Source: Companilactobacillus keshanensis (GTDB lineage: Bacteria > Bacillota > Bacilli > Lactobacillales > Lactobacillaceae). Taken from it: a DNA stretch of 59,908 bases. The notes under the pieces were generated by a model. It saw only the letters and a list, made by a program, of their open reading frames with translations, was not told the origin of the DNA and made no database searches. Positions 27,930-36,025 of the stretch are shown piece by piece. The stretch spans positions 1-59,908 of the forward strand of contig NZ_RHOS01000015.1 in the NCBI RefSeq assembly GCF_003946205.1, written 5' to 3'. The position numbers were made by a program, and so were the translations under genes. The number at the start of each line of letters is the position of its first letter. The first letter of the stretch is position 1.

Positions 27930-28046
27930 ATATGGTACAGTAATGGTAAATTTGATAGGAGTTGCAACTTTTGTCAAATTGAATATGAACTATCCCATTC
28001 ATTTAAAGAAGCTGACGAACACCCAGTCGTCAGCTTCTTTTTTTTA
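27930..28046 (+). ncRNA. Candidate small RNA ending at a strong terminator
   Basis: Between the glycosyltransferase operon and guaC, a TACAGT box with TG upstream could start a transcript of about 100 nt. It contains a stem, AATTTGA pairing with TCAAATT around GTTGCAAC (about 27948-27980), and ends at a perfect terminator, AAAGAAGCTGACGA (28005-28018) pairing with 28027-28040, followed by nine Ts. No ORF with a start site is present. The terminator is certain; the independent transcript is a guess. Confidence 0.3.
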
Positions 28047-28048
28047 TT
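28005..28048. terminator. Terminator between the glycosyltransferase operon and guaC
   Basis: A 14-bp perfect stem (28005-28018 with 28027-28040) plus a T run; it can act in both directions between convergent genes. Confidence 0.85.
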
Positions 28049-29026
28049 TTAATGTAAATCACCGTTATAAATCGAGTTCTTAACGATAACATAGTCAACT
28101 TTACGTAGTGACATTAGATCTTTACCACCAGCGTAAGAGATAGAGGACTGAAGATCTTGTTGCATTTCTTTTAGAGTTTCCATTATTGGACCTTTAGCGG
28201 GTAACAACATTCTCTTACCTTCAACATTTCTATATTCGCCTTTTTGGTACTCTGAGGCAGATCCAAAGTATTCCTTATATGTTTTCCCATTTTGAACGTA
28301 TACAGAACCGGGGGACTCCTCATGACCAGCTAACATTGAACCGATCATCACCATGTCAGCTCCAAAACGTATCGACTTGGTGATATCTCCGTCAGTTCTA
28401 ATTCCACCATCGGCAATAATTGGTTTAGTTGCGGCTTTAGCACAAAGTCTAATAGCAGCCAATTGCCAACCACCAGTACCAAATCCTGTTTTTAATTTAG
28501 TGATGCAAGCTTTACCAGGTCCAATACCTACTTTAGTTGCGTCAGCACCAGCGTGTTCCAGTTCGCGAACGGCCTCAGCAGTACCAACATTACCAGCAAT
28601 CAGAAATGAATCAGGTAGTTTTTCTTTGATGTATTTGATCATGTTAACAACACGGTCACTGTGTCCGTGAGCAATATCTATCGTGATATAATCTGGGACT
28701 ATTTTTTGCGCTACTAATGAGTCGATAAAATCAAATTCTTCTTGTTTGATTCCAACACTGATTGAAGTATAGAGATTTTTTTCTTCCATATCTCTAATAA
28801 ATTCAATACGTTTTTCAGGTTCAAAGCGGTGCATTACGTAAAAATAATTATTGCTTGCTAATAGTTCAGCAAGATTTTCATCAATAACAGTTTGCATATT
28901 AGCTGGAACAACTGGTATTTTGAAAGTTTTTGGCCCAAATTTGATACTCGTGTCGCATTCTGAACGACTATCAACGATACACTTATTCGGAACTAATTGA
29001 ATATCTTCATAATCAAATACTTGCAT
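28049..29026 (-). CDS. guaC: GMP reductase
   Basis: A 325-residue enzyme that deaminates GMP to IMP with NADPH, for purine interconversion. It is a TIM barrel of the IMPDH/GMPR family: VPANMQTVI near the N-terminus, the phosphate-binding [12 protein letters not shown] with the catalytic cysteine, and [13 protein letters not shown]. No CBS domains are present, which separates it from IMP dehydrogenase. The ATG at 29026 has GGAG about nine nt upstream, and the length agrees with other Firmicute GuaC proteins. PurBox-like sequences lie in its leader. Confidence 0.95.
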   Translation of the reverse strand: MQVFDYEDIQLVPNKCIVDSRSECDTSIKFGPKTFKIPVVPANMQTVIDENLAELLASNNYFYVMHRFEPEKRIEFIRDMEEKNLYTSISVGIKQEEFDFIDSLVAQKIVPDYITIDIAHGHSDRVVNMIKYIKEKLPDSFLIAGNVGTAEAVRELEHAGADATKVGIGPGKACITKLKTGFGTGGWQLAAIRLCAKAATKPIIADGGIRTDGDITKSIRFGADMVMIGSMLAGHEESPGSVYVQNGKTYKEYFGSASEYQKGEYRNVEGKRMLLPAKGPIMETLKEMQQDLQSSISYAGGKDLMSLRKVDYVIVKNSIYNGDLH

Positions 29027-29043
29027 TTGCTTAATCACTCCGT

Positions 29044-29121
29044 AATAACGAACAATAATTATTTTTATTTTTAGTTTCGTTCGTATATTTATAATTTAAC
29101 TGGTAATTGCTACATTGTCAA
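29044..29121 (-). promoter_or_regulatory. guaC promoter with a PurBox-like pair
   Basis: On the minus strand TTGACA (29116-29121) and TAAATT (29093-29098) have a 17-bp spacer. Downstream, AATAACGAACAAT (29044-29056, plus strand) matches the PurBox AWWWCCGAACWWT at 12 of 13 positions, and an inverted weaker copy lies at 29076-29088. PurR control of guaC is known in Bacillus; here it is inferred. Confidence 0.5.
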
Positions 29122-29212
29122 ATAAATTGGTTAAAAAAGATTGTTCAGGTTACTGAATCTTTAGTACAATTTATGAGTGAGATTAAATTAGTTTTAAAAA
29201 TTGTAATGATAT

Positions 29213-29243
29213 ATTTGACAGTCCAATGTCAAATTGGTATTAT
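29213..29243 (+). promoter_or_regulatory. glnA promoter with overlapping palindromic operator
   Basis: TTGACA (29215-29220), a 17-bp spacer and TATTAT (29238-29243) form a strong promoter. A perfect palindrome, ATTTGACA-gtccaa-TGTCAAAT (29213-29234), covers the -35. It is built from GlnR-like half sites (TNACA/TGTNA), but their order is reversed compared with the usual TGTNAN7TNACA, so GlnR binding is not certain. Confidence 0.6.
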
Positions 29244-29327
29244 CGTTCTATTATTAAAAAACACCATGATAATGGCGCTGGTTAATAACTCGCTAAAAAC
29301 TGGTATATACAAATAGGAGTGGTAAAA

Positions 29328-30656
29328 GTGCATAAGTATTCTGCTGAAGATATTAAAAAATTAGTTGTTGATGAGAATGTAGAATTTCTATGTTTGATGT
29401 TTACAGACATCAACGGCATCATTAAGAACGTGGAAGTTCCTGTTTCTCAAATCGATAAAGTACTTGCTAATAAGATCACTTTTGATGGTTCATCAATTGA
29501 TGGTTTTACAAGAATTGAAGAGAGTGACATGTTATTACATCCAGATCTTTCCACATGGTTGATTTTCCCATGGGGCTCAGAGCATGGAAGAGTTGCTAGA
29601 TTAATTTGTGATATTTACACAACTGATGGTGAGCCATTTGCCGGTGACCCACGAGTTAATTTACAACGTATTGTAAAGAAAATGAAGGCTATGGGTTATA
29701 CTAATTTCAATATTGGACCAGAGCCAGAATTCTTCTTATTCAATACAGATGATAAAGGTAATCCAACTCTTCATCTAAACGATGATGGCAGTTACTTTGA
29801 TTTTTCACCAGTTGACCTTGGCGAGAATTGCCGTCGTGATATTGTTTTGGAATTAGAAAAAATGGGTTTTGAAGTTGAAGCCAGTCACCATGAAGTGGCA
29901 CCTGGACAACAAGAAATTGACTTTAAATATGAAGATGCGCTTTCAGCCGCTGATAGTATTCAAATGTTCAAATTAGTCGTTAAGACGATTGCCAAACAAC
30001 ATGGTCTATATGCAACGTTTATGCCAAAACCACTACAAGGGATCAATGGTTCCGGAATGCACATTAATATGTCATTATTTGATGGTGATACGAATATCTT
30101 TGATGATAAAGACGACAAATTATCACCTGTTGCCAAACAATTCATGAGTGGGATATTAAAGCATGCTCGTGCTTTAACTGCTGTTAATAATCCAACAATC
30201 AACTCATACAAGAGATTGGTTCCAGGATTTGAAGCACCGACTTATATTGCTTGGTCAGGTAAGAACAGATCACCTTTGATTCGTGTACCAGCTGCTAAGG
30301 GTAAGTCAAAACGTGTTGAGATGAGAAGTGTGGATCCAACAACAAATCCATATTTAGCAATTGCTGCAATTCTTGACGCTGGACTTGATGGAATTAATAG
30401 CGGTTATGAACTAGCACCAGAAGTTAAAGAGAATATTTATGAAATGACAGAAGACGAACGTGCCGCAGAGGGTATTATTGATCTTCCTTCAACACTACAT
30501 AATTCATTGAAAGCATTACGTAAAGATGAGTACGTCCAAGCATCTCTAGGTAAAGGATTAACAAATAGTTTCTTTGCCGCTAAGAATGCCGAATGGGCAC
30601 AATATCAACAAACAGTTTCTCAATGGGAACGTGATACATACATGGAATTGTATTAG
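29328..30656 (+). CDS. glnA: Glutamine synthetase, type I
   Basis: A 442-residue cytoplasmic enzyme making glutamine from glutamate, ammonia and ATP. It has the beta-grasp N-terminal motif [21 protein letters not shown], the ATP/metal motif [12 protein letters not shown] and the C-terminal [19 protein letters not shown] 29328 is used because AGGAG is eight nt upstream and the N-terminus then aligns with Bacillus GlnA; GTG 29319 would touch the ribosome binding site. No adenylylation-type tyrosine context is seen, as expected for the GSI-alpha form. No glnR precedes it, unlike the usual glnRA arrangement. Confidence 0.96.
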   Translation: MHKYSAEDIKKLVVDENVEFLCLMFTDINGIIKNVEVPVSQIDKVLANKITFDGSSIDGFTRIEESDMLLHPDLSTWLIFPWGSEHGRVARLICDIYTTDGEPFAGDPRVNLQRIVKKMKAMGYTNFNIGPEPEFFLFNTDDKGNPTLHLNDDGSYFDFSPVDLGENCRRDIVLELEKMGFEVEASHHEVAPGQQEIDFKYEDALSAADSIQMFKLVVKTIAKQHGLYATFMPKPLQGINGSGMHINMSLFDGDTNIFDDKDDKLSPVAKQFMSGILKHARALTAVNNPTINSYKRLVPGFEAPTYIAWSGKNRSPLIRVPAAKGKSKRVEMRSVDPTTNPYLAIAAILDAGLDGINSGYELAPEVKENIYEMTEDERAAEGIIDLPSTLHNSLKALRKDEYVQASLGKGLTNSFFAAKNAEWAQYQQTVSQWERDTYMELY

Positions 30657-30664
30657 TTAATAGT

Positions 30665-30698
30665 AAAAGACTGCAAACTTAAGTTTGCAGTCTTTTTT
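30665..30698 (+). terminator. glnA terminator
   Basis: AAAAGACTGCAAACTT pairs perfectly with AAGTTTGCAGTCTTTT and continues into Ts. Confidence 0.85.
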
Positions 30699-30703
30699 AA
30701 AAC

Positions 30704-30740
30704 AAAAACACGATAATCCCCAGACGGGTTATCGTGTTTA
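30704..30740 (-). terminator. Terminator of the DsrE-like gene
   Basis: AAACACGATAATCC (30706-30719) pairs with GGGTTATCGTGTTT (30726-30739); on the minus strand it is followed by TTTGTTTT. Confidence 0.7.
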
Positions 30741-30751
30741 TTTGTGTAGTA

Positions 30752-31072
30752 TTAGATTGTAACAGTCTTATCTGCCCAGTCGATCATGTTTACACAGTCA
30801 ACCATTGTTGAAATTGGACATTCAGTTGTATCTTCACGATGTCTGCTTTCGATACAAGTTCCGCAGGCTAAGATGACTCCACCGTTATCCAGGTATTCAT
30901 GCATTTTTTCACTAACATTGTGTTTTTCATCATGAATGTCCTCAACTTCAACGCCTTCACCCATCAAGAAAATCTTAACTTCATTTCCCAGTTCAAGTGA
31001 TTTAATGGCTAGTCTAAAACCATTCCAAGCCTTTTCGTGCTCTTTAGTTTCTAAAATTATACCTAATTTCAT
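30752..31072 (-). CDS. DsrE/DsrF-like family protein
   Basis: A 106-residue small cytoplasmic protein of the DsrE/YchN-like fold. It starts MKLGIILETKEHEKAWNGFR, typical of the group, and has a conserved-looking CGTCIESR segment with two cysteines plus a further TECPIS, so three cysteines that could carry sulfur or bind a metal. Many Firmicute homologues have no assigned function. ATG 31072 follows GGAGGG; ten more in-frame residues upstream are rejected. It is transcribed alone, convergent with glnA. Confidence 0.75.
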   Translation of the reverse strand: MKLGIILETKEHEKAWNGFRLAIKSLELGNEVKIFLMGEGVEVEDIHDEKHNVSEKMHEYLDNGGVILACGTCIESRHREDTTECPISTMVDCVNMIDWADKTVTI

Positions 31073-31206
31073 ATTGCCCTCCAAATATGTTAACGTTTTC
31101 ACTTTCTATAATAGATTAATATTATCTTATGGTCAAATTTATATTTTCGCTGCAAATGCAACAAAGTGAGTATATAATAAAAACACTTTTAAAAGAGAGT
31201 GATGAG

Positions 31207-31466
31207 ATGACAGAGATACTGCAATCTATAGGAATAATTGCTCGTTCGTTAGATTTCGTAACAATATTGAGTTTAGGAATCCACACTTGACGAAAGGTCA
31301 ATATTTGTATGTTATTCGAATAGCGGATAACCCAGAAATGATTTTAGAAAATTTGGCCAATGTTATTAAGGTGGATAAAACTACAACAGCACGTTCATTT
31401 CAGAGACTTGAGCAAAGAAAACTCTTTGAATTGTTATCCAAAGTGGAGGGAAAAATAAAATATTAA
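31207..31466 (+). pseudogene. MarR-family regulator remnant, frameshifted and truncated
   Basis: ATG 31207 opens MTEILQSIGIIARSLD and runs into TGA in frame. After a one-base shift near 31255 the reading continues RNNIEFRNPHLTKGQYLYVI, NLANVIKVDKTTTARSFQRL and stops at 31464-31466. Together these are the N-terminal and winged-helix parts of a MarR regulator. The C-terminal dimerisation helices are missing. The GNAT gene begins one base later, which fits a former MarR-GNAT unit known from lactobacilli. Confidence 0.75.
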
Positions 31467-31467
31467 T

Positions 31468-31989
31468 ATGGTAAAAATAGTTGAATGCAAAGTATCAGAT
31501 ATTGAACAATTGAGTGAAATTAGTGTCTCAACATTTTCAGAAACATTTTCTAAAGATAATTCAAAAGAGAATATGAAAGATTTTTTGGAGAATTCGTATA
31601 ACGTTGAAGTTCTGAGGAAAGAATTTACTGATGTTAATTCTAGATTTTATTTTTTAGTTAACGATGATATCAAAATCGGTTATCTAAAAATTAAATTAGA
31701 AGCAGATATGATTAAACAAAATAACATTTTGGAGATTGAACGAATCTATTTGTTAAAGAAATATCAGGATCATGGATTTGGTGGTTCACTAATGAATTAT
31801 GCACAGGATACAGCGAGGGCACTTAATAGAGATGGAATTTGCCTTGGAGTGTGGGAAAATAATTTCAAGGCCCAAAGATTCTATAAGAAACAAGGATTCA
31901 AAAAAATAGGTGCCCATGATTTCAATTTAGGAAATTCAAGGCAGACGGATTATATCTTGTTAAAAAGATTGAAAGATAATTTTTATTAG
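31468..31989 (+). CDS. GNAT N-acetyltransferase (PaiA-like)
   Basis: A 173-residue acetyltransferase. Residues 90-110 read EIERIYLLKKYQDHGFGGSL, the acetyl-CoA-binding motif Q-x-x-G-x-G with a substituted first position, and LGVWENNFKAQRFYKKQGF is the characteristic motif B of spermidine acetyltransferases of the PaiA group. Its start directly follows the broken marR (TAATATG), and GGAGGGAAAA lies about 20 nt upstream, so translation may once have been coupled. Polyamine or other amine acetylation is inferred from similarity. Confidence 0.82.
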   Translation: MVKIVECKVSDIEQLSEISVSTFSETFSKDNSKENMKDFLENSYNVEVLRKEFTDVNSRFYFLVNDDIKIGYLKIKLEADMIKQNNILEIERIYLLKKYQDHGFGGSLMNYAQDTARALNRDGICLGVWENNFKAQRFYKKQGFKKIGAHDFNLGNSRQTDYILLKRLKDNFY

Positions 31990-32024
31990 GGAAATCTAAT
32001 TAGTTAACATTTATGATCGTGATT

Positions 32025-32077
32025 AAAAATGAGTTGTTTCCCGCTTGATCACTCAAGTGGAAACAACTCATTTTTTT
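32025..32077. terminator. Terminator after the GNAT gene
   Basis: A long stem AAAAATGAGTTGTTTCC with its partner, then TTTTTTT; A and T runs on both sides allow use from both directions. Confidence 0.8.
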
Positions 32078-32152
32078 ACTGAGAATTTATTAAATGTTTA
32101 GTAATGAATTTTGTTTTAATATTCGAGGATATAAAAAGCCATCTTGAGGTCT

Positions 32153-32323
32153 TTAAAGATCACATTTATTACTTAATAGACAATGTAATTCTTGATATAA
32201 TTTAACTAACAAATATATTCCACCAGTTGCGATTGTTATTAGAACCAACCAATGCGAAAGTTTAGTTGGTTTATGTGCCTCGATAGTTGTTTGAGTATGT
32301 TTAGTATTTATTACTTTTTTCAT
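32153..32323 (-). CDS. Small single-span membrane protein, 56 residues
   Basis: On the minus strand, ATG at 32323 with AGGAGAA upstream opens a 56-residue frame starting MKKVINTKHTQTTIEAHKP and ending at 32153. One hydrophobic helix (HWLVLITIATGGIYLLV) is followed by two cysteines in LHCLLSNKCDL. No family recognised. The good ribosome binding site and position between terminator and nitroreductase support a real gene. Confidence 0.55.
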   Translation of the reverse strand: MKKVINTKHTQTTIEAHKPTKLSHWLVLITIATGGIYLLVKLYQELHCLLSNKCDL

Positions 32324-32425
32324 AACTTTTCTCCTAATTGTTTAACTCAACTATACTACCCAATAGGGTAAAAAAATATATCATGATACAATTAAATTTA
32401 TGAAAAGAATGAGGATGATGTTGAT

Positions 32426-33178
32426 ATGGAACAATTAAATAATAAAACGATTGATAAGCTTTTAAAGCACGTGTCAGTGCGTTCTTTCACAGATGAACCA
32501 TTATCAGATGATGTTGTAAAACGGCTTGTAAGGGCAGCTCAGGCTGCTTCAACAGCAAGCTTTCAACAATCATATTCAATAATTGATGTAGTTGATCATA
32601 AATTACGTGAAAAAGTTACTAAAGCATCAAGGAACCAACTCTTTATGAATCAAGGTGGGAGACTGTTTATCTTTTGTGCTGATTTGAACAGAAATGATAG
32701 GATGGCTCAAAATTTGGGACTTGATGTAACACAAACGATTGAGGGATCTGACGCTACACTTGCTGGTACGATCGATGCTACTTTGGCGGCACAAAATATG
32801 GTTATTTCTGCAGAATCCATGGACCTAGGCGTCTGTTTTATTGGTGGAGTTCGCGATAACATTGCTGAGGTATCAGAATTGTTGAATATTCCAGAACATG
32901 TATTTCCTGTTTATGGGTTGGTTATTGGGCATCCCAAAGGCCAACTTAATAAAATCAAACCTAGACTACCTTTTGAGGCAGTTTATCATCAAAATAAATA
33001 TTTAGATAAAATGGATATTGTTAAGAAATACGATGAACGGACAAGTGATTATTATAACGATCGCTATGGTCATGAAACAGATCGTAGTTGGTCCAGGACT
33101 GCTGTTAATAGTTTAATTAAATTACCTAGATTTTTTATTAGGAAATATCTTAATAATCAAAATTTAAGTAAACATTAA
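32426..33178 (+). CDS. NADPH-dependent nitroreductase (NfsA/FRP-like)
   Basis: A 250-residue flavoprotein of the nitroreductase superfamily. VSVRSFTDEPLSDD at residues 16-29 is the FMN-phosphate-binding start. AAQAASTASFQQ and the glycine-rich GVCFIGGVRDN segment further define the NfsA/flavin-reductase subgroup, which reduces nitro compounds, quinones or flavins with NADPH. ATG 32426 follows AGGATGATG. It is monocistronic with its own terminator. Physiological substrate unknown. Confidence 0.9.
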   Translation: MEQLNNKTIDKLLKHVSVRSFTDEPLSDDVVKRLVRAAQAASTASFQQSYSIIDVVDHKLREKVTKASRNQLFMNQGGRLFIFCADLNRNDRMAQNLGLDVTQTIEGSDATLAGTIDATLAAQNMVISAESMDLGVCFIGGVRDNIAEVSELLNIPEHVFPVYGLVIGHPKGQLNKIKPRLPFEAVYHQNKYLDKMDIVKKYDERTSDYYNDRYGHETDRSWSRTAVNSLIKLPRFFIRKYLNNQNLSKH

Positions 33179-33212
33179 AAAATCCATCTACAATTTGTAG
33201 ATGGATTTTTGG
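33177..33212 (+). terminator. Nitroreductase terminator
   Basis: AAAAATCCATCTACAA pairs with TTGTAGATGGATTTTT. Confidence 0.8.
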
Positions 33213-33466
33213 TTGTTATCATTTGAATGTTAGTAATAGAATTATAGTTATTATTTTTAATAAAGATTCATGTTTTAAAATAAAAAAATCACTAATCGTT
33301 TTTGACTAACGATAATTAAACCCTCACGGTGCATTTATATATTTTTTTGATGACGTTCATGACGTCGGCGTGACTCACTTTTATGAAATACAGTGAAATT
33401 CATTGAATATTAAATCCCGTTAAATCAAAGTTTTAAAGCTTAATGAAACGATTTAAACCCCATATA
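33213..33466. other. Gene-free region before tRNA-Gly
   Basis: No ORF with a ribosome binding site is seen. Short palindromes occur: ATCGTT/AACGAT near 33295-33315 and GACGT-TCATG-ACGTC near 33354-33370. The 3' side of a tRNA is a usual integration site, but no duplicated tRNA end or integrase is visible. Confidence 0.4.
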
Positions 33467-33537
33467 AGCGAACTACGAGAATCGAACTCGCGACACCAGC
33501 TTGGGAAGCTAGCATTTTACCATTAAACTAAGTTCGC
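33467..33537 (-). tRNA. tRNA-Gly, anticodon CCC
   Basis: Minus strand, 71 nt. Acceptor stem GCGAACT/AGTTCGC, D stem GTTT/AAAT, anticodon stem CTAGC/GCTGG with loop TTCCCAA, T stem GCGAG/CTCGT with loop TTCGATT, discriminator T. With U33 and A37 fixed, positions 34-36 are CCC, reading GGG. A CCA end is not encoded. Confidence 0.93.
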
Positions 33538-33693
33538 ATTTGCTACAACTACTAATTATACAACAAAATATTACAGAATAATAAAGTTTTCATAATTTTA
33601 TCAAGAAAGTTTGTAATATAAATTGATTTTTATTCCTGATTACAATAGAATCAAACATGATGAATGATTTTAAAGAGCATCGAGGAGAATAAT

Positions 33694-34173
33694 ATGAAAA
33701 AAACATTAGTTACATTGATGGCTGCCATCACTTTGATGGGTGGCTTCACAACTGTTGCTACTGGTTGTTCCAACACAAGTACAACTCAAAAGAAGGATGT
33801 CCACTCGGCTAAGAAGATTACTAAGTCAGAGATCAAAGGACATGACTATGTTGGTGTAAGTAAGGACAACAAGGCCGAGTACATTACTTTCTTCACTGGT
33901 AAGGACAAGAAGGATGTTAAGTATTTCCGTGTCAACAAAGATGGCTCAAAGAAGACAATCACATATTTCCAAAAGTCTAAGTTAGTTATGAACAAGGACA
34001 ACAAGAAGAAATTCAAGATCAAGGGATTTAGAATTATTGCTGAACCTGACTTCTCATGGAACTTTACTAAGGTTGGTAAGACAACAATTAAAACTCCAGA
34101 TGGTCAAAAATGGAAGCTATACGAAGGTAGTCACAAGAGTGTTGTAAAACACGTTGAAAAGAGTGCTAAATAA
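33694..34173 (+). CDS. Putative lipoprotein of unknown function
   Basis: A 159-residue exported protein. The signal peptide is MKKTLVTLMAAITLMGGFTT, followed by a lipobox-like VATGC, so it is probably lipid-anchored at that cysteine. The mature part is very lysine-rich, with KSEIKGHDYVGVS and repeated short beta-like segments. It resembles small lactobacillus lipoproteins that lack assigned function. ATG 33694 has GAGGAG upstream; the in-frame extension to 33664 is rejected. It has its own terminator. Codon use looks unusually rich in AAG compared with neighbours, typical of a highly expressed gene. Confidence 0.7.
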   Translation: MKKTLVTLMAAITLMGGFTTVATGCSNTSTTQKKDVHSAKKITKSEIKGHDYVGVSKDNKAEYITFFTGKDKKDVKYFRVNKDGSKKTITYFQKSKLVMNKDNKKKFKIKGFRIIAEPDFSWNFTKVGKTTIKTPDGQKWKLYEGSHKSVVKHVEKSAK

Positions 34174-34186
34174 GTAAATTAACCTA

Positions 34187-34219
34187 GCAGATTTTATGAA
34201 AATAGAATCTGCTTTTTTT
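34187..34219 (+). terminator. Lipoprotein gene terminator
   Basis: GCAGATT pairs with AATCTGC, followed by seven Ts. Confidence 0.75.
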
Positions 34220-34293
34220 GTGCAAATATGTACCCTGAATTTTCTGATGAAGTTATACTATAGTCAAAAAGTAGAAAGGAAAATATAAATATT

Positions 34294-34599
34294 ATGATTT
34301 TATATAAATCGATTAAAAAATTACATGACTATATTAAAAATAATATTTATGATGATGTGCAAGAGGACTATCGTCATATCAAAATTAGGACTAAGGATGA
34401 TGATCCTAGGGATGACTACCAAATGGGATATGATCAAGCAGTAATAGATTTTAGAAGAAACCACAGATTTCATAATTATCCTGGAAGTATTGTTAAACTA
34501 ACTAATAAGGTCTCTAAAAATAAAATGTCAGAAATATCTGAATTTATCAACGGATATCAAGCAGGTAAGGTTCATATTATTGATGAATCATCTCGATAG
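34294..34599 (+). CDS. Hypothetical protein, 101 residues
   Basis: Unrecognised cytoplasmic protein, highly charged, with many Asp, Lys and Arg (KIRTKDDDPRDDYQMGYDQA) and a C-terminal half FINGYQAGKVHII. Two Tyr-Gln-x-Gly-type segments (YQMGYDQA, YQAGKVH) could be a short internal repeat. AGAAAGGAAAA lies about 14-20 nt before ATG 34294. No membrane segment, no context clue. Confidence 0.6.
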   Translation: MILYKSIKKLHDYIKNNIYDDVQEDYRHIKIRTKDDDPRDDYQMGYDQAVIDFRRNHRFHNYPGSIVKLTNKVSKNKMSEISEFINGYQAGKVHIIDESSR

Positions 34600-34658
34600 T
34601 TCAAATGAACAAAAAGTGAAATGTATTTTATTTGGCTACACCTCTGTAAATTAATAAA

Positions 34659-34687
34659 TTGATTATTAATCAGTTAGCGCTTACAAT
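34659..34687 (+). promoter_or_regulatory. Promoter with overlapping cre (CcpA) site
   Basis: TTGATT (34659-34664), a 17-bp spacer and TACAAT (34682-34687). AGTTAGCGCTTACA (34672-34685) covers the -10; on the other strand TGTAAGCGCTAACT fits TGNAANCGNTNNCA except the last base. Catabolite repression of the following small gene is predicted. Confidence 0.6.
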
Positions 34688-34720
34688 GAAAATATCTTAA
34701 TGAAACTGAGGGGAATTGCG

Positions 34721-34822
34721 ATGTTTAAATTACAAACTGGATTAGGATCGTTAATTGGCACTATCGGTGGAAATATTTTGAGTGAAATTTTTATTTGGCG
34801 TGATAAAGCCTTGAAGAAGTAG
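34721..34822 (+). CDS. Small protein, 33 residues
   Basis: ATG 34721 with GAGGGG eight nt upstream, stop TAG 34820-34822. The product begins MFKLQTGLGSLIGTIGGNIL, is glycine-rich and mildly hydrophobic, and ends WRDKALKK. It has its own promoter with a cre site and its own terminator, so it is a complete one-gene unit. No family recognised. Confidence 0.55.
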   Translation: MFKLQTGLGSLIGTIGGNILSEIFIWRDKALKK

Positions 34823-34829
34823 GTTTATG

Positions 34830-34861
34830 GAACATTCTTAGTTTAGAATGTTCTTTTTTTG
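34830..34861 (+). terminator. Terminator of the small cre-controlled gene
   Basis: GAACATTCT-TAGTT-TAGAATGTTC stem followed by eight Ts; it separates the unit from argF. Confidence 0.8.
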
Positions 34862-34945
34862 TATAGATTTATTAAAATCTTTGCGTTATCATTACAGGCA
34901 GATTTTAACTTTATGAAATTAATTTTAATTTTAGGAGGATTCATC

Positions 34946-35983
34946 ATGGCTTATCAAGGACAAGAATCATCAGTATTTCAAGGCAGAAGCTTTTTAAAGG
35001 AAAAAGATTTCACACCAAAGGAATTAGAATATTTAATTAATTTAGGGTTACATTTGAAGGCTTTAAAGAAGCAGAATATTCCACATCATTACTTAGAGGG
35101 TAAGAATATTGCTTTGCTTTTTGAAAAGACTTCAACAAGAACACGTTCATCATTTACTACAGCTGCAGTTGATATGGGTGCCCATCCGGAATTCTTAGGA
35201 TCACATGATATTCAACTAGGTAAAAAAGAAACTGTTGAAGATACCGCTAAGGTTCTTGGTAGCATGTATGATGCTATAGAATTTAGAGGTTTTAAACAAA
35301 AGACCGTTGAAGATTTGGCTAAATTCTCTGGTGTTCCAGTTTGGAATGGCTTAACTGATGACTGGCATCCAACACAGATGATTGCTGATTATATGACTGT
35401 TAAAGAAAACTTTGGCAAGATCAAGGGTATTACATTAACCTTTGTCGGTGATGGTCGTAACAACATGGCTAACAGTTTCCTAGTTGCCAGCGCTATGTTA
35501 GGTGTCAACATCCATATCCTTGCACCTAAAGAATTATTCCCTGAACAATCGGTTATTGACACCGCTAAAGGTTTCGCTAAAGATTCAGGTAGTGAAATTC
35601 TAATTACAGATGATATTGATAAAGGTGTTAAAGGTTCAAATGTTATCTACACTGATGTTTGGGTATCGATGGGTGAAGAAGATAAGTGGGATGAAAGACT
35701 TAAATTACTCACACCATATCAAGTAAATATGGAAATGCTGAAGAAGGCACAAATGCCTGATGATCAATTGATCTTTATGCACTGTTTGCCAGCCTATCAT
35801 GACACTTTGACAACTACTACCCATGATGTTTATGAGAAATATGGCCTAACTGAAATGGAGGTTACTGACGAAGTCTTCAGAAGTAAATATGCTCGTCAGT
35901 TTGAAGAAGCTGAGAATAGAATGCATTCTATCAAAGCTATTATGGCGGCAACATTAGGTCACATGTTCATTCCAGAAGTCTAA
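34946..35983 (+). CDS. argF: Ornithine carbamoyltransferase
   Basis: A 345-residue enzyme forming citrulline from ornithine and carbamoyl phosphate (or the reverse in the arginine deiminase route). It has the carbamoyl-phosphate site STRTRSSF, the family signature [10 protein letters not shown] and the ornithine-side [12 protein letters not shown] 34946 follows AGGAGGA; a 29-residue upstream extension is rejected. The length is like catabolic ArcB enzymes, but no arcA or arcC is nearby, while argG and argH in the window need citrulline. Anabolic use is therefore likely but not proved. Confidence 0.93.
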   Translation: MAYQGQESSVFQGRSFLKEKDFTPKELEYLINLGLHLKALKKQNIPHHYLEGKNIALLFEKTSTRTRSSFTTAAVDMGAHPEFLGSHDIQLGKKETVEDTAKVLGSMYDAIEFRGFKQKTVEDLAKFSGVPVWNGLTDDWHPTQMIADYMTVKENFGKIKGITLTFVGDGRNNMANSFLVASAMLGVNIHILAPKELFPEQSVIDTAKGFAKDSGSEILITDDIDKGVKGSNVIYTDVWVSMGEEDKWDERLKLLTPYQVNMEMLKKAQMPDDQLIFMHCLPAYHDTLTTTTHDVYEKYGLTEMEVTDEVFRSKYARQFEEAENRMHSIKAIMAATLGHMFIPEV

Positions 35984-35990
35984 AATTAAA

Positions 35991-36019
35991 TTGTAATTAA
36001 TTTTTCTTTGTGCTAATAT
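35991..36019 (+). promoter_or_regulatory. Promoter of the argS T-box leader
   Basis: TTGTAA (35991-35996) and TAATAT (36014-36019) with a 17-bp spacer; start near 36026. Confidence 0.65.
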
Positions 36020-36025
36020 ACTTAT

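Noticed and set aside
27852-28074. Open frame after the strong AGGAGGTGA at the end of the 32-residue ORF
   Set aside because: Only CTG would be at proper spacing, and the frame runs through the terminator and the guaC end.
29107-29316. 69-residue plus-strand ORF before glnA
   Set aside because: It covers the guaC and glnA promoters and palindrome; its start has no ribosome binding site.
33213-33537. Possible prophage or island attachment at the tRNA-Gly end
   Set aside because: No integrase gene and no duplicated tRNA 3' segment were found in the window.
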